The position numbers and the translations under genes are program-made. From Thiotrichaceae bacterium (lineage in GTDB: Bacteria > Pseudomonadota > Gammaproteobacteria > Eutrophobiales > Eutrophobiaceae), in the NCBI GenBank assembly GCA_012960105.1, contig DUBV01000012.1, forward strand, positions 1 through 39,142: a stretch of 39,142 bases of DNA, in the 5' to 3' direction. Below the pieces are notes generated by a model. The model ran no database searches. It saw only the letters and a program-made list of their open reading frames with translations, and had not been told where the DNA came from. Below are positions 25,896-36,492 of the stretch, piece after piece. Within the stretch, counting starts at the first letter, position 1; every line of letters begins with the position of its first letter.

Positions 25896-26873
25896 TTAAA
25901 GAATCTTCGCTACTGCATCCCTTTCTTCTTCCAGTTCTTTTTGTGTAGCATCCATTTTTGACTGGCTGAATTCATCAATTTCCAAACCTTGTACGATGGA
26001 GTAATCACCATCTTTACACGTCACCGGAAATGAATACATTAAGCCTTCTGGTATACCGTAACTACCGTCACTCGGTACAGCCATGCTGACCCAATCTCCT
26101 TCCGCTGAGCCTAATGCCCAATCATGCATATGGTCAACTGCACCGTTTGCCGCTGATGCTGCACTTGAGGCACCACGTGCGGCAATAATTTCTGCACCAC
26201 GTTTAGCTACTCTAGGAATGTATTCGTCTTTATACCAATCGATATCCACTAAATCTTTGGCTGCTTTACCACCAACCGTCGTATTAGAAATATCAGGGTA
26301 TTGTGTCGTTGAATGATTTCCCCAGATGGTCATCTTGTTGATGTCACTGACTGCTGCACCTGTTTGTGCGGCAAGTTGTGCTAAAGCACGATTATGATCG
26401 AGTCGAGTCAATGCCGTGAAGTTACGTGAATTCAAGTCAGGTGCACTTAACATTGCTGTATGTGCATTAGTATTGGCAGGGTTGCCAACAACTAATACTT
26501 TTACATCACGACTGGCATTGGAATTTAATGCCTCGCCTTGAACTTTGAATATACCGCCATTTGCTTCCAGCAAGTCGCTGCGCTCCATACCCGGTCCACG
26601 CGGTTTTGCACCAACCAATATGGCATAGTCAGCATCTTTAAATGCGTCATTGGCATCATCTGCCAATACAAAACCAGCTGACAAAGGAAAGGCGCAATCA
26701 TCTATTTCCATGACTACGCCTTCGAGTGCTTTCATTGCCGGAGTGACTTCTAGCAATTGCAAAATAACTGGTTGATCCGGTCCCAACATCTGACCGGAAG
26801 CAATACGAAACAATAAAGAATAACCAATCTGCCCTGCGGCACCGGTTATAGCAACACGTACAGGTGATTTCAT
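25896..26873 (-). CDS. mdh: Malate dehydrogenase (NAD)
   Basis: The 325-residue protein belongs to the longer cytosolic-type MDH group. It has the dinucleotide loop '[20 protein letters not shown]', '[15 protein letters not shown]' with substrate arginines, 'VGNPANTN', 'TRLDHNRA' and the catalytic His in '[12 protein letters not shown]'. It interconverts malate and oxaloacetate in the TCA cycle. GGAG lies upstream of the ATG. It follows gltA by 47 bases on the same strand, so product (oxaloacetate) and consumer (citrate synthase) are co-encoded. Confidence 0.97.
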   Translation of the reverse strand: MKSPVRVAITGAAGQIGYSLLFRIASGQMLGPDQPVILQLLEVTPAMKALEGVVMEIDDCAFPLSAGFVLADDANDAFKDADYAILVGAKPRGPGMERSDLLEANGGIFKVQGEALNSNASRDVKVLVVGNPANTNAHTAMLSAPDLNSRNFTALTRLDHNRALAQLAAQTGAAVSDINKMTIWGNHSTTQYPDISNTTVGGKAAKDLVDIDWYKDEYIPRVAKRGAEIIAARGASSAASAANGAVDHMHDWALGSAEGDWVSMAVPSDGSYGIPEGLMYSFPVTCKDGDYSIVQGLEIDEFSQSKMDATQKELEEERDAVAKIL

Positions 26874-26920
26874 CTTTTTGCTTCTCCTTTCATATTTATT
26901 TATTATTTTTATAGCAAGTT

Positions 26921-28216
26921 TTAGCCACGTTTGTCAATTGACACATAGTCTCTGTTTTCAGAACCCGTATACAACTGTCTAGGACGACCAATCTTGAAAT
27001 CAGGGTCTGCCATCAATTCTAACCATTGTGATACCCAACCCGCAGAACGAGCTAAAGCAAACATAACGGTATACATTGGTGTCGGGATACCTAATGCTTT
27101 AAGAATAATGCCAGAGTAGAAATCAACATTTGGATATAACTTACGTTCGATGAAGTAATCATCTTTAAGCGCAATTTCTTCAAGCTGCATTGCGATTTCA
27201 AACGCAGGTTGATCAATCGTATCAATCGTTTCCAACAAATCATGACACATTTTTCTGATGATGGTAGCGCGTGGATCATGATTCTTATAAACACGATGAC
27301 CAAAACCCATTAGTTTGAATGGATCACTCTTATCTTTAGCGCGAGCTATAAACTTCGGAATATTGTCAGTCGTACCAATTTCAGCCAACATCTTCAACAC
27401 CGCTTCGTTTGCACCACCATGCGCTTTACCCCATAAGGTAACAATACCAGCAGAGATACAAGCAAAAGGATTAGCTTCTGCACTACCTGCCAACCTTACG
27501 GTTGAGGTAGATGCGTTTTGCTCATGATCAGCATGCAAAATAAGCATCAAGTTCAATGCTTTTACTGCAATAGGATCGATCTCATATTCACGCATCGGTA
27601 CTGAAAACATCATGTTGAGGAAATTCTCGACATAGCCCAAATCATCACGTGAATAAACAAAAGGATGACCTACAGAATGTTTGTAGCAATGTGCTGCCAA
27701 AATAGGCATTTTTGCAACTATGCGAAGTGCGGTTAATTCACGATAGTCAGGATCATTAATATCCATCGCTTCGTGGTAATAAGAAGATAACGCACCGGTA
27801 ACACCAATTAACATCGACATTGGATGTGAATCATAACGATAGCCCGAATAAAAACGTTCCAGATGCTCATGCACCATATTACGTTTATTCAAGTCCGCTT
27901 TATATTTTTCGAATTGCTCTGTAGTCGGCAATTCACCGTAAATCAACAAATAAGTGACTTCTAAATAAGAGCTATTTTCAGCTAATTGGTCAATTGGATA
28001 ACCACGATGAAGTAAAACACCCTTTTCTCCATCCAAATAAGTGATAGAGCTTCTGCATGCCGCCGTCGTCACAAAACCTGGATCGAAGGTAAACATACCC
28101 AGCTCTTTATATAAGGTCTTGGTCTCAATGACTGGGGCACCATAAACACCGTCCAGTATCGGACATTCGACCTTATTTCCAGTCCGGTTATCGGTAATTG
28201 TGACTGTATCAGCCAT
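26921..28216 (-). CDS. gltA: Citrate synthase
   Basis: The 431-residue protein has the length of the hexameric Gram-negative (type II) enzyme. Active-site motifs are present: '[14 protein letters not shown]' , '[16 protein letters not shown]', '[14 protein letters not shown]' and '[14 protein letters not shown]' with the catalytic aspartate. It condenses acetyl-CoA with oxaloacetate. GGGAG stands before the ATG. The gene is divergent from sucA across a 300-base gap. Confidence 0.97.
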   Translation of the reverse strand: MADTVTITDNRTGNKVECPILDGVYGAPVIETKTLYKELGMFTFDPGFVTTAACRSSITYLDGEKGVLLHRGYPIDQLAENSSYLEVTYLLIYGELPTTEQFEKYKADLNKRNMVHEHLERFYSGYRYDSHPMSMLIGVTGALSSYYHEAMDINDPDYRELTALRIVAKMPILAAHCYKHSVGHPFVYSRDDLGYVENFLNMMFSVPMREYEIDPIAVKALNLMLILHADHEQNASTSTVRLAGSAEANPFACISAGIVTLWGKAHGGANEAVLKMLAEIGTTDNIPKFIARAKDKSDPFKLMGFGHRVYKNHDPRATIIRKMCHDLLETIDTIDQPAFEIAMQLEEIALKDDYFIERKLYPNVDFYSGIILKALGIPTPMYTVMFALARSAGWVSQWLELMADPDFKIGRPRQLYTGSENRDYVSIDKRG

Positions 28217-28516
28217 AAATTTCTCCCTACTTATATCTTATTATTATTGATGATTGAAAAATTGTGTAAGGATACAGAACATAAGGGTAACGGAGCAAGG
28301 AAAGTTATTTATTATCCGGTCTAAATAGTGCGTAAAAGACTCCAGTCTCTCTAAAAATGGTCTAGAATTATAGGGATTAACTTCAGGAAATCTTATAGTT
28401 AGAGGTGATACTTGTCTTAAATAGATCAATTATTTTAAGACTGCGACATTTCTTTCAAAATTTTAGTCCGGCAGCCAGATTGCTGCGATAAATAACAATA
28501 ATTAAAGGAATAACGT
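28217..28516. promoter_or_regulatory. Divergent gltA-sucA control region with an inverted repeat
   Basis: This 300-base gap carries the promoters for both TCA operons, though I cannot assign -10/-35 boxes with confidence. The clearest structure is a perfect 8-base dyad, GTCTTAAA (28414-28421) and TTTAAGAC (28434-28441), spaced by 12 bases and lying about 75 bases before sucA, suitable for an operator. AAGGA precedes the sucA ATG. Confidence 0.45.
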
Positions 28517-31354
28517 ATGAAAAACACGGTACCATCGTACTTATACAGTGGTAATGCCTGGTTTGTAGAAGAATTATACGAGAGCTATCTGAGTAAACCA
28601 GAAAGTATCGACCCGCATTGGCGTGATTATTTTGATTCACTTCAAGATGGTACGGCAGCAAAGGATATTGCGCATACGCCGATACAGCAAGCCTATGCCA
28701 ATGCGGCTAAACACCCACAACGCGGAAAATTGACGCTAGCAGCACCCGCAGCCGATGCTGTTTCCCACCAAAAACAAACTGCCGTTTTACAATTAATTAA
28801 TGCGCACCGATTTAATGGACACCGCCAAAGCGATCTGGATCCATTAAAACAATACCAGCGACCGGAAATTCCTGAGCTTGATCCTGCATATCATGGCTTA
28901 ACCGAAGAGGATATGGAGAAAACCTTTAATACCGGTTCATTATTTGCTCCCGATGAAATCACCTTACGTGAAATAGTCCATATCATTAAAACAACGTATT
29001 GCAATCACATTGGTGCGGAATACATGCATATTAATGAGACCGAGCAAAAACGTTGGCTACAAAAGCGACTCGAAGAATCTCTTGCCACACCTAATTACGA
29101 TAAGGAAGAACGGATCCGCATACTGGATCGCGTTATTGATGCCAATGCATTGGAAGAATATCTGCACACTAAATATGTCGGTCAAAAACGCTTCTCCGTC
29201 GAAGGCGGCGAATCGCTAATTCCGCTACTGAATGAAATTATTCAATCCGGCGGCGCACAGGATATTAAAGAAATCGTTATTGGTATGGCTCACCGTGGTC
29301 GACTTAATGTATTGGTCAATATCATTGGTAAAAAACCCAGTGAATTATTTGATGAATTTGAAGGTAAAGTTGTTACTGATATTAAAGGTTCAGGTGATGT
29401 GAAATACCATAAGGGTTATTCATCTGACATTAGCACGCCCGGCGGCAGTGTTCATTTAACACTGGCATTTAATCCTTCGCACCTTGAAATTATTGACCCC
29501 GTTGTTGAAGGATCTGTCAGAGCTCGACAAGATAGACGTAGCGACCATACCCATAATGAAGTATTGCCAATATTAATTCATGGCGATGCCGCATTTGCAG
29601 GTCAAGGTGTCATCATGGAAACCTTCAACCTTTCGCAAACTCGTGGGTATACCACTGGCGGTACCGTACATGTCATTATTAATAATCAAATTGGTTTTAC
29701 CACTAGCGACCCTCTTGATTCACGCTCGTCACTTTACTGTACTGATGTTGCCAAAATGGTTCAGGCACCTATCTTCCATGTTAATGGAGATGATCCGGAA
29801 GCAGTCGTATTCGTTACCAGGCTTGCGCTTGATTTCAGGATGGAATTTAATAAAGACGTTGTTGTCGATATGGTTTGTTATCGTAAACATGGACACAGTG
29901 AAGCGGACGACCCAATGTCTACACAACCGATTATGTATCAACAAGTTCGCAAACATCCCGGGGTTCGTAAATTACATACGGATAAACTCATTGCGGAAGG
30001 CGTTATTACCCAAGAAGGCGCAGATGCGATTGCTAAGGAATATATTGATTCGCTGGAGAGTAATCAAGGTGTTGCCGGTACTCATGCAGAACATGCTAAT
30101 CCAAAATATCTAATCGATTTTTCACATTTCATTGGTACGAAATGGGATCAGGATGTCGATACTACTATTAGCGAAACTGCCGTAAAAAAATTATCTGAAT
30201 TAATTACAACAATCCCTGATGGATTTGCTTTAAGCCCTGCGGTTAAAAAGATAATTGAAAATCGCGTAAAAATGGGTAATGGCGAAATGTTAATCGATTG
30301 GGGTTTTGCCGAAACGATGGCTTATGCTTCGTTAATCGATGCAGGTTATCCCATCCGACTTTCTGGGCAAGACAGCGGCCGAGGTACGTTCTTCCATCGC
30401 CACGCCGTGTTGCATAATATGGAAAATGGTAAAAAACATTTACCACTACAACATATTAAAAAGGGACAACCCGAATTCCGGGTCATTAACTCAACCCTTT
30501 CTGAAGAAGCAGTATTAGCTTATGAATATGGCTATAGCAGTGCAGAGCCCAATGCCTTAGTTATTTGGGAAGCACAATTCGGTGACTTTGCTAATGGTGC
30601 CCAAGTCGTGTTTGATCAGTTTATTAGTTCTTGCGAATCAAAATGGGGGCGTTTTTGTGGCTTAACCGTCATGTTACCTCACAGTTATGATGGCCAAGGA
30701 CCAGAACATTCCTCCGCACGACTAGAACGTTTTTTACAACTTTGTGCAGAACAAAACATGCAAGTGTGTTTTCCAAGTACACCGGCACAAATGTTTCATA
30801 TGCTACGACGACAAATTCTTCGACCTTATCGCAAACCATTAATTATAATGAGCCCAAAAAGTTTATTGCGCAGGAAATTATCTTCTTGCCCGGTAGATGA
30901 ATTAATTAAAGGAAAATTCCAAACCGTCATTAATGAAATAGATGATATTGATTCAGAGCAAGTAACACGTCTGCTCTTTTGTAGTGGCAAAGTATATTTT
31001 GATTTACTGGAACAACGAAGAGAAAGTAATATTACTAATATTGCTATTTCACGAATTGAACAGTTATTTCCGTTTCCACATGATGATGTCAAAACCGTGC
31101 TTAATTCCTATCCAAACTTGAAAGAAGTTGTTTGGGTACAGGAAGAACCAAAGAATCAAGGCAGTTGGTATTACATGCAATCTCGTGGAACCATGATTGG
31201 CGTATTAAGCGACCAACACACTTTTGGTTATGCCGGCCGCTTTTATTCGGCATCACCAGCAACGGGTTTATTACCTATACATAATGCCCAACAAAAACAA
31301 TTAGTTTCAGATGCATTACAACTTGGTAAACTTGAAGTAACAAGTCATAAATAA
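28517..31354 (+). CDS. sucA: 2-Oxoglutarate dehydrogenase E1 component
   Basis: The 945-residue thiamine-diphosphate enzyme decarboxylates 2-oxoglutarate and passes the succinyl group to SucB. The N-terminal E1o motif ('YLYSGNAWFVEELYESYL', 'IDPHWRDYFDSL') is typical. Further motifs are 'RFSVEGGESLIPLL', 'GMAHRGRLNVL', 'HGDAAFAGQGVIMETFN', the TPP-binding 'VNGDDPEAV...' region, 'YRKHGHSEADDP', 'LSGQDSGRGTFFHRHAV' and 'MLPHSYDGQGPEHSSAR'. Length and all domains are normal with no interruption. sucB starts 30 bases downstream. Confidence 0.98.
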   Translation: MKNTVPSYLYSGNAWFVEELYESYLSKPESIDPHWRDYFDSLQDGTAAKDIAHTPIQQAYANAAKHPQRGKLTLAAPAADAVSHQKQTAVLQLINAHRFNGHRQSDLDPLKQYQRPEIPELDPAYHGLTEEDMEKTFNTGSLFAPDEITLREIVHIIKTTYCNHIGAEYMHINETEQKRWLQKRLEESLATPNYDKEERIRILDRVIDANALEEYLHTKYVGQKRFSVEGGESLIPLLNEIIQSGGAQDIKEIVIGMAHRGRLNVLVNIIGKKPSELFDEFEGKVVTDIKGSGDVKYHKGYSSDISTPGGSVHLTLAFNPSHLEIIDPVVEGSVRARQDRRSDHTHNEVLPILIHGDAAFAGQGVIMETFNLSQTRGYTTGGTVHVIINNQIGFTTSDPLDSRSSLYCTDVAKMVQAPIFHVNGDDPEAVVFVTRLALDFRMEFNKDVVVDMVCYRKHGHSEADDPMSTQPIMYQQVRKHPGVRKLHTDKLIAEGVITQEGADAIAKEYIDSLESNQGVAGTHAEHANPKYLIDFSHFIGTKWDQDVDTTISETAVKKLSELITTIPDGFALSPAVKKIIENRVKMGNGEMLIDWGFAETMAYASLIDAGYPIRLSGQDSGRGTFFHRHAVLHNMENGKKHLPLQHIKKGQPEFRVINSTLSEEAVLAYEYGYSSAEPNALVIWEAQFGDFANGAQVVFDQFISSCESKWGRFCGLTVMLPHSYDGQGPEHSSARLERFLQLCAEQNMQVCFPSTPAQMFHMLRRQILRPYRKPLIIMSPKSLLRRKLSSCPVDELIKGKFQTVINEIDDIDSEQVTRLLFCSGKVYFDLLEQRRESNITNIAISRIEQLFPFPHDDVKTVLNSYPNLKEVVWVQEEPKNQGSWYYMQSRGTMIGVLSDQHTFGYAGRFYSASPATGLLPIHNAQQKQLVSDALQLGKLEVTSHK

Positions 31355-31384
31355 AATACGTATTTACTATATAAGGAGAAGATC

Positions 31385-32767
31385 GTGCTGATTGACGTCA
31401 AAGTTCCTGTCTTAGCAGAATCAGTCGCTGAAGCAACACTAATAACCTGGCAAAAACGTGCTGGGGATCAGGTGAAGCGTGGTGATAATTTAATCGACAT
31501 AGAAACCGATAAAGTCACTCTTGAAGTATCCGCTTTGCATGATGGCGTTCTTTTGGAAATATTAAAAGATGATGGTGAAACGGTACTAAGCGATGAGCTC
31601 ATTGCTAGAATTGATACCGAAGCAACTAATACCGAGACAGCTTCGACAGAACCACAACAACAATCTCTTCCTGAAATGGGTACAAATTCAGAAGCGTTAT
31701 CAGATGATGATTTGCCAAAATTAAGTCCTGCTGTACGAAACCTAATGGAAGAAAATAAACTTAGTGCCGGCGATATTCCTACATCAACTGACCGTATTAC
31801 CAAGGAAGATGTACTTCGCCATATAGATGGCAAAGACAGCAGTGATAAGAGTGATATTGTCGCAGAAAAAGAAAAACCTGCTAGTGTAGAGGCTCCTCCT
31901 GTTGAGGTTGCAACTCCAGTAGTGGTAGCTGCTCCAGAACCAAAAGTGGTTCCCCCTACTCCTGCACCTGCACCCACTCCTACGTCGACTCCAATTCAAG
32001 CTAAAGCAAAAGTTGAAGCTGCAAAACAAGCAACATCAGTACCCGTATTAACCAGCAGTACTGGCGATAGACCTGAAGAAAAAGTACCAATGACACGTTT
32101 ACGCAAACGTGTAGCTGAAAGATTATTAAACGCACAAAAAGAAAATGCCATCTTAACGACGTTCAATGAAGTTAATATGCAACCAGTCATGGATATGCGC
32201 AGTCGTTATAAAGATGAGTTTGAGAAAAAACACGGCGTAAAACTTGGCTTCATGTCTTTCTTTACTCGCGCCGCAATAGAAGCATTGAAAAAATTCCCTG
32301 TCATTAACGCATCCATCGATGGTGACGACATCATTTATCATGGTTACTTTGATATAGGTATTGCCGTTAGTGCTCCAAAAGGTTTAGTCGTACCTGTAGT
32401 CCGAGATGGCGACACATTATCTTTGGCAGAGATCGAAACCAGTATTAGAGGCCTCGGTGAAAAGGCCAAAGATGGCAAACTAACTATGGATGATTTAACC
32501 GGTGGTACATTTACCATTACTAATGGTGGCATATTCGGTTCATTACTATCAACCCCAATATTAAACCCGCCGCAAAGTGCGATACTCGGTATGCATACAA
32601 TACAACAACGTCCTGTCGCGGAAAATGGTGAGGTTGTTATACGACCAATGATGTATCTTGCTTTATCTTATGATCATCGCATTATCGATGGTCGTGAAGC
32701 AGTTCAATTTCTAGTGTCTATAAAACAACAACTGGAAGATCCTGCACGTTTATTATTACAATTATAA
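31385..32767 (+). CDS. sucB: Dihydrolipoyl succinyltransferase (2-oxoglutarate dehydrogenase E2)
   Basis: The 460-residue product starts at GTG with AAGGAG upstream. It has one lipoyl domain (residues 2-77, lipoylated Lys43 in [10 protein letters not shown]), a peripheral-subunit-binding domain (about 110-147, [15 protein letters not shown]), a long Ala/Pro/Val linker (about 160-215) and the catalytic trimer domain with His431 and Asp435 in [11 protein letters not shown]. The linker is longer and more proline-rich than usual for SucB. It is the core of the complex with sucA and lpdA. Confidence 0.97.
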   Translation: MLIDVKVPVLAESVAEATLITWQKRAGDQVKRGDNLIDIETDKVTLEVSALHDGVLLEILKDDGETVLSDELIARIDTEATNTETASTEPQQQSLPEMGTNSEALSDDDLPKLSPAVRNLMEENKLSAGDIPTSTDRITKEDVLRHIDGKDSSDKSDIVAEKEKPASVEAPPVEVATPVVVAAPEPKVVPPTPAPAPTPTSTPIQAKAKVEAAKQATSVPVLTSSTGDRPEEKVPMTRLRKRVAERLLNAQKENAILTTFNEVNMQPVMDMRSRYKDEFEKKHGVKLGFMSFFTRAAIEALKKFPVINASIDGDDIIYHGYFDIGIAVSAPKGLVVPVVRDGDTLSLAEIETSIRGLGEKAKDGKLTMDDLTGGTFTITNGGIFGSLLSTPILNPPQSAILGMHTIQQRPVAENGEVVIRPMMYLALSYDHRIIDGREAVQFLVSIKQQLEDPARLLLQL

Positions 32768-32841
32768 TGGCAACGATTAATGACAATGTTAATAACTATT
32801 TATTAAACGTCATAACATTCTAAAAAAAGTTTAAGGAATAA

Positions 32842-34269
<1,428 letters not shown>

Positions 34270-34499
34270 AGCTAGTAGTGTGTGGTAACTACAGTAGTTT
34301 AAAGCGGAAAAAATTACACATCCATGTGCGAATATTCAGTGTAAAAGAAGAGGAGGTCATTTACATACACTGTGTTCTTAAGGAGATACAAATATTTAAT
34401 CTTTGAAATAGAAACATGCAGTCCTATTTTTCAGACCATCTCTAGGTCGCGTAAGATACAACGCTACTAATTCGTGTACAATATCTATTTTATTGATAT

Positions 34500-34522
34500 A
34501 TTGTTTCCAAATAAGAAACAAT
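34500..34522. promoter_or_regulatory. Candidate LysR-type operator
   Basis: A perfect 8-base dyad, ATTGTTTC and GAAACAAT, is spaced by 7 bases and contains a T-N11-A motif, the core of LysR-family binding sites. It ends 11 bases before the ATG of the LysR gene, a position that would suit autorepression. Confidence 0.5.
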
Positions 34523-34533
34523 AAGGTTTTGAG

Positions 34534-35442
34534 ATGGATAAAGTCATGAGTATGCGGGTTTTTTCCGCTGTTGCTAAAAATGATAGTTTTTCAGCTGCGG
34601 CAAAAAAATTATCCATTTCCAAAGCCATGGCCTCCAAACATGTGCAAAATCTTGAAAGTTCGCTAGGCGTCCGGCTGTTCAACAGAACAACTCGAAAATT
34701 GAATTTGACGGATGTTGGTAGTGCTTACTATGACAAAGTTGATGCTATTCTGACTGACATTGATGAAACAGAGCTTGCAATCAGTCAACTCAACTCTGAA
34801 CCCAGGGGTACGCTAAAAATAATGGCACCACCTTCCTTCGGTGCATTCCACTTATCTCGCGCTTTATCAGTCTACTTAAGAAAATATCCTGATGTTTCAA
34901 CAGTAATTGAACTCAGTAACCGCATACCTGATTTAGTCGAAGACGGAATAGACTTGGCTTTTTATCTCGGTGAATTAGATGATTCTAGCTTTGTCGCCAG
35001 AAAAATAGCTTCCACAAGACATGTTATTTGTGCCTCACCCTATTATTTAAAACAGAATGGCACGCCTCAGACACCGGATGATTTGGCAAAACATAACTGC
35101 ATGATCTATGCGCCAAGAACTGTACATAATGAATGGGACTTTATTAATAATAACGTAAAAATAAAAGTTAAAATTTCTGGCGATATCCAATGTAACAATG
35201 GAGATGCCTTACGCATTGCCGCGATTCAAGGTTGTGGTATTGCACAACTACCTACTTATATGGTCGGCCTCGATATTCAATCAGGACGCTTAAATGCCCT
35301 ACTTGAAGAATACGAACCTGATAAATTACCTATATACGCTATATATAATCACAGAAAATATTTATCCGCAAAAATACAAACATTTATTGAGTTTATGTAT
35401 GAACTTTACCAACCAGAAGCTTACTGGAATGAGTGGGCTTGA
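34534..35442 (+). CDS. LysR-family transcriptional regulator
   Basis: The 302-residue protein has an N-terminal winged helix-turn-helix (residues 1-60; 'MRVFSAVAKNDSFSAAAKKL', 'SKAMASKHVQNLESSLGVRL', 'FNRTTRKLNLTDVG') and a LysR substrate-binding domain (about 88-290). The sequence 'GTLKIMAPPSFGAFHLSRAL' and 'IDLAFYLGELDDSSFVARKI' fit the DmlR/CrgA-like branch. No neighbour is divergent from it, so its target is not indicated by position; it lies between lpdA and the PHA genes. Confidence 0.92.
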   Translation: MDKVMSMRVFSAVAKNDSFSAAAKKLSISKAMASKHVQNLESSLGVRLFNRTTRKLNLTDVGSAYYDKVDAILTDIDETELAISQLNSEPRGTLKIMAPPSFGAFHLSRALSVYLRKYPDVSTVIELSNRIPDLVEDGIDLAFYLGELDDSSFVARKIASTRHVICASPYYLKQNGTPQTPDDLAKHNCMIYAPRTVHNEWDFINNNVKIKVKISGDIQCNNGDALRIAAIQGCGIAQLPTYMVGLDIQSGRLNALLEEYEPDKLPIYAIYNHRKYLSAKIQTFIEFMYELYQPEAYWNEWA

Positions 35443-35636
35443 TGTTTATTTGGATAATAATTCGTTACATTTATATAATCTTATTTATGACTCCACGGGT
35501 ATTGTAAAAACAAATAATTGGTAGGTAAGCCTCTGTTTTCTAACGAGCCCACTCGATAGAACACAATATTACTAAAGAACTTACTGTCGACATAACTGAT
35601 AAAAACTAGAGCCCTAAAACAAATACATAAGCCTTA

Positions 35637-35790
35637 TTAATAATTTTCAGTTAAATCAGCTAGACCTTCATCTAAATTCTGTTCTTGTATAACAATATCA
35701 TTTCGTAGTGATTCAATATGCAGGCTAGATACTCAGGAAATCGAATCGCAAAAATTTCATAAAACTGTTCTAAATAATGTTTGACAAAGC
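35637..35790 (-). pseudogene. Possible frameshifted coding relic, unrecognised
   Basis: On the minus strand one frame reads 'FVKHYLEQFYEIFAIRFPEY' and continues to LA; the next frame then reads 'SLHIESLRNDIVIQEQNLDE' followed by GLADLTENY and a stop at 35639-35637. Both halves look like real protein rather than chance AT-rich translation, and they abut near 35730. There is no start codon or family I recognise. The rest of the 412-base gap 35443-35854 shows no gene. Confidence 0.3.
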
Positions 35791-35807
35791 TATTTCAAAG
35801 ATATATG

Positions 35808-35835
35808 TTGCACCGCAATAAATATTGCAATGCAC
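35808..35835. promoter_or_regulatory. TGCA-rich site upstream of the phasin gene
   Basis: TTGC-ACC-GCAA (35808-35818), the palindrome ATTGCAAT (35824-35831) and TGCAC (35831-35835) cluster 20-47 bases before the phasin ATG. PhaR repressors of PHA genes are known to bind TGC-rich sites, so this is a candidate operator; no phaR gene is in the window. Confidence 0.35.
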
Positions 35836-35854
35836 AAAACTGAGGATATAAATA

Positions 35855-36268
35855 ATGAAAAACCAAATAATTGAAGAATTAACAAATGTTACATCAACAT
35901 CATACGAAACTATGAAGAGTCTGGGAGATATCAACTCCAGTACACTTCGCAAAATAGCTGATTTACAGTTTGATTTCATCAACACGATTATGGAATCTAG
36001 TGTTAAACAAACTAAGTCTTTGAGTAGCAAGACAAAAACTACAGATATTTTTGAAAACAGTGCTGAATTTGTAAATGATTACAATGAAAAAATGACTGGT
36101 TTTACCAAGCAGTCGGTTGAAATCCTAACTGAATCACGTGATGAAGTGACAAACTTATTTGAAAAGGCAGTTACTTCTATGACAGCATCGGTAAAGCAGT
36201 CAGATAAAACGACTAAAGCATCAACAGCAAAACCTGCTACTAAAAAACCTGCTAAGAAAGCAGCGTAA
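35855..36268 (+). CDS. Phasin (PHA granule surface protein) with Lys/Ala tail
   Basis: The 137-residue protein is amphipathic and helical without a signal peptide. 'MKSLGDINSSTLRKIADLQF' and 'AVEILTESRDE'-like 'SVEILTESRDEVTNLFEKAV' follow the phasin_2 family pattern. The last about 20 residues (KASTAKPATKKPAKKAA) form a Lys/Ala/Pro tail like those of nucleoid-associated PHA proteins. Phasins coat PHB/PHA granules and control their number. A GAGGA ribosome binding site is present and a terminator follows. It precedes phaE and phaC. Confidence 0.88.
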   Translation: MKNQIIEELTNVTSTSYETMKSLGDINSSTLRKIADLQFDFINTIMESSVKQTKSLSSKTKTTDIFENSAEFVNDYNEKMTGFTKQSVEILTESRDEVTNLFEKAVTSMTASVKQSDKTTKASTAKPATKKPAKKAA

Positions 36269-36298
36269 TCAATCGCAATAGTACTTCTTCCTCTTACA

Positions 36299-36339
36299 AA
36301 ACCACATTCTATTGTTTATATGGAATGTGGTTATTTTTT
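36299..36339 (+). terminator. Rho-independent terminator after the phasin gene
   Basis: A 10-base stem, AACCACATTC (36300-36309) and GAATGTGGTT (36323-36332), is followed by ATTTTTT. The phasin is thus transcribed apart from phaEC. Confidence 0.85.
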
Positions 36340-36383
36340 CGAGGCGTGAATATTCTAGTATAGAGTTATGTAAAAATGAATAG

Positions 36384-36402
36384 TGCAGTGCAGCATTTTG
36401 CA
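36384..36402. promoter_or_regulatory. TGCA cluster upstream of phaE
   Basis: Three TGCA tetramers occur within 19 bases (TGCAGTGCAGCATTTTGCA), about 90 bases before the phaE ATG. They resemble the cluster before the phasin gene and are a candidate shared PHA-regulator site. Confidence 0.3.
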
Positions 36403-36492
36403 TGATATTATAGCTTACATTTAGATTTTAAGCGGTAATTAAAGTTACAAATATTATCTACCAAAACAAACATATTTTTAGGGCATCAGATT

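Noticed and set aside
29580-30113. 177-codon frame inside sucA
   Set aside because: It is a different-frame shadow of a highly conserved E1 region.
31468-31977. 169-codon frame antisense to sucB
   Set aside because: It is a low-complexity Gly/Ser/Thr shadow of the SucB linker and lipoyl domain.
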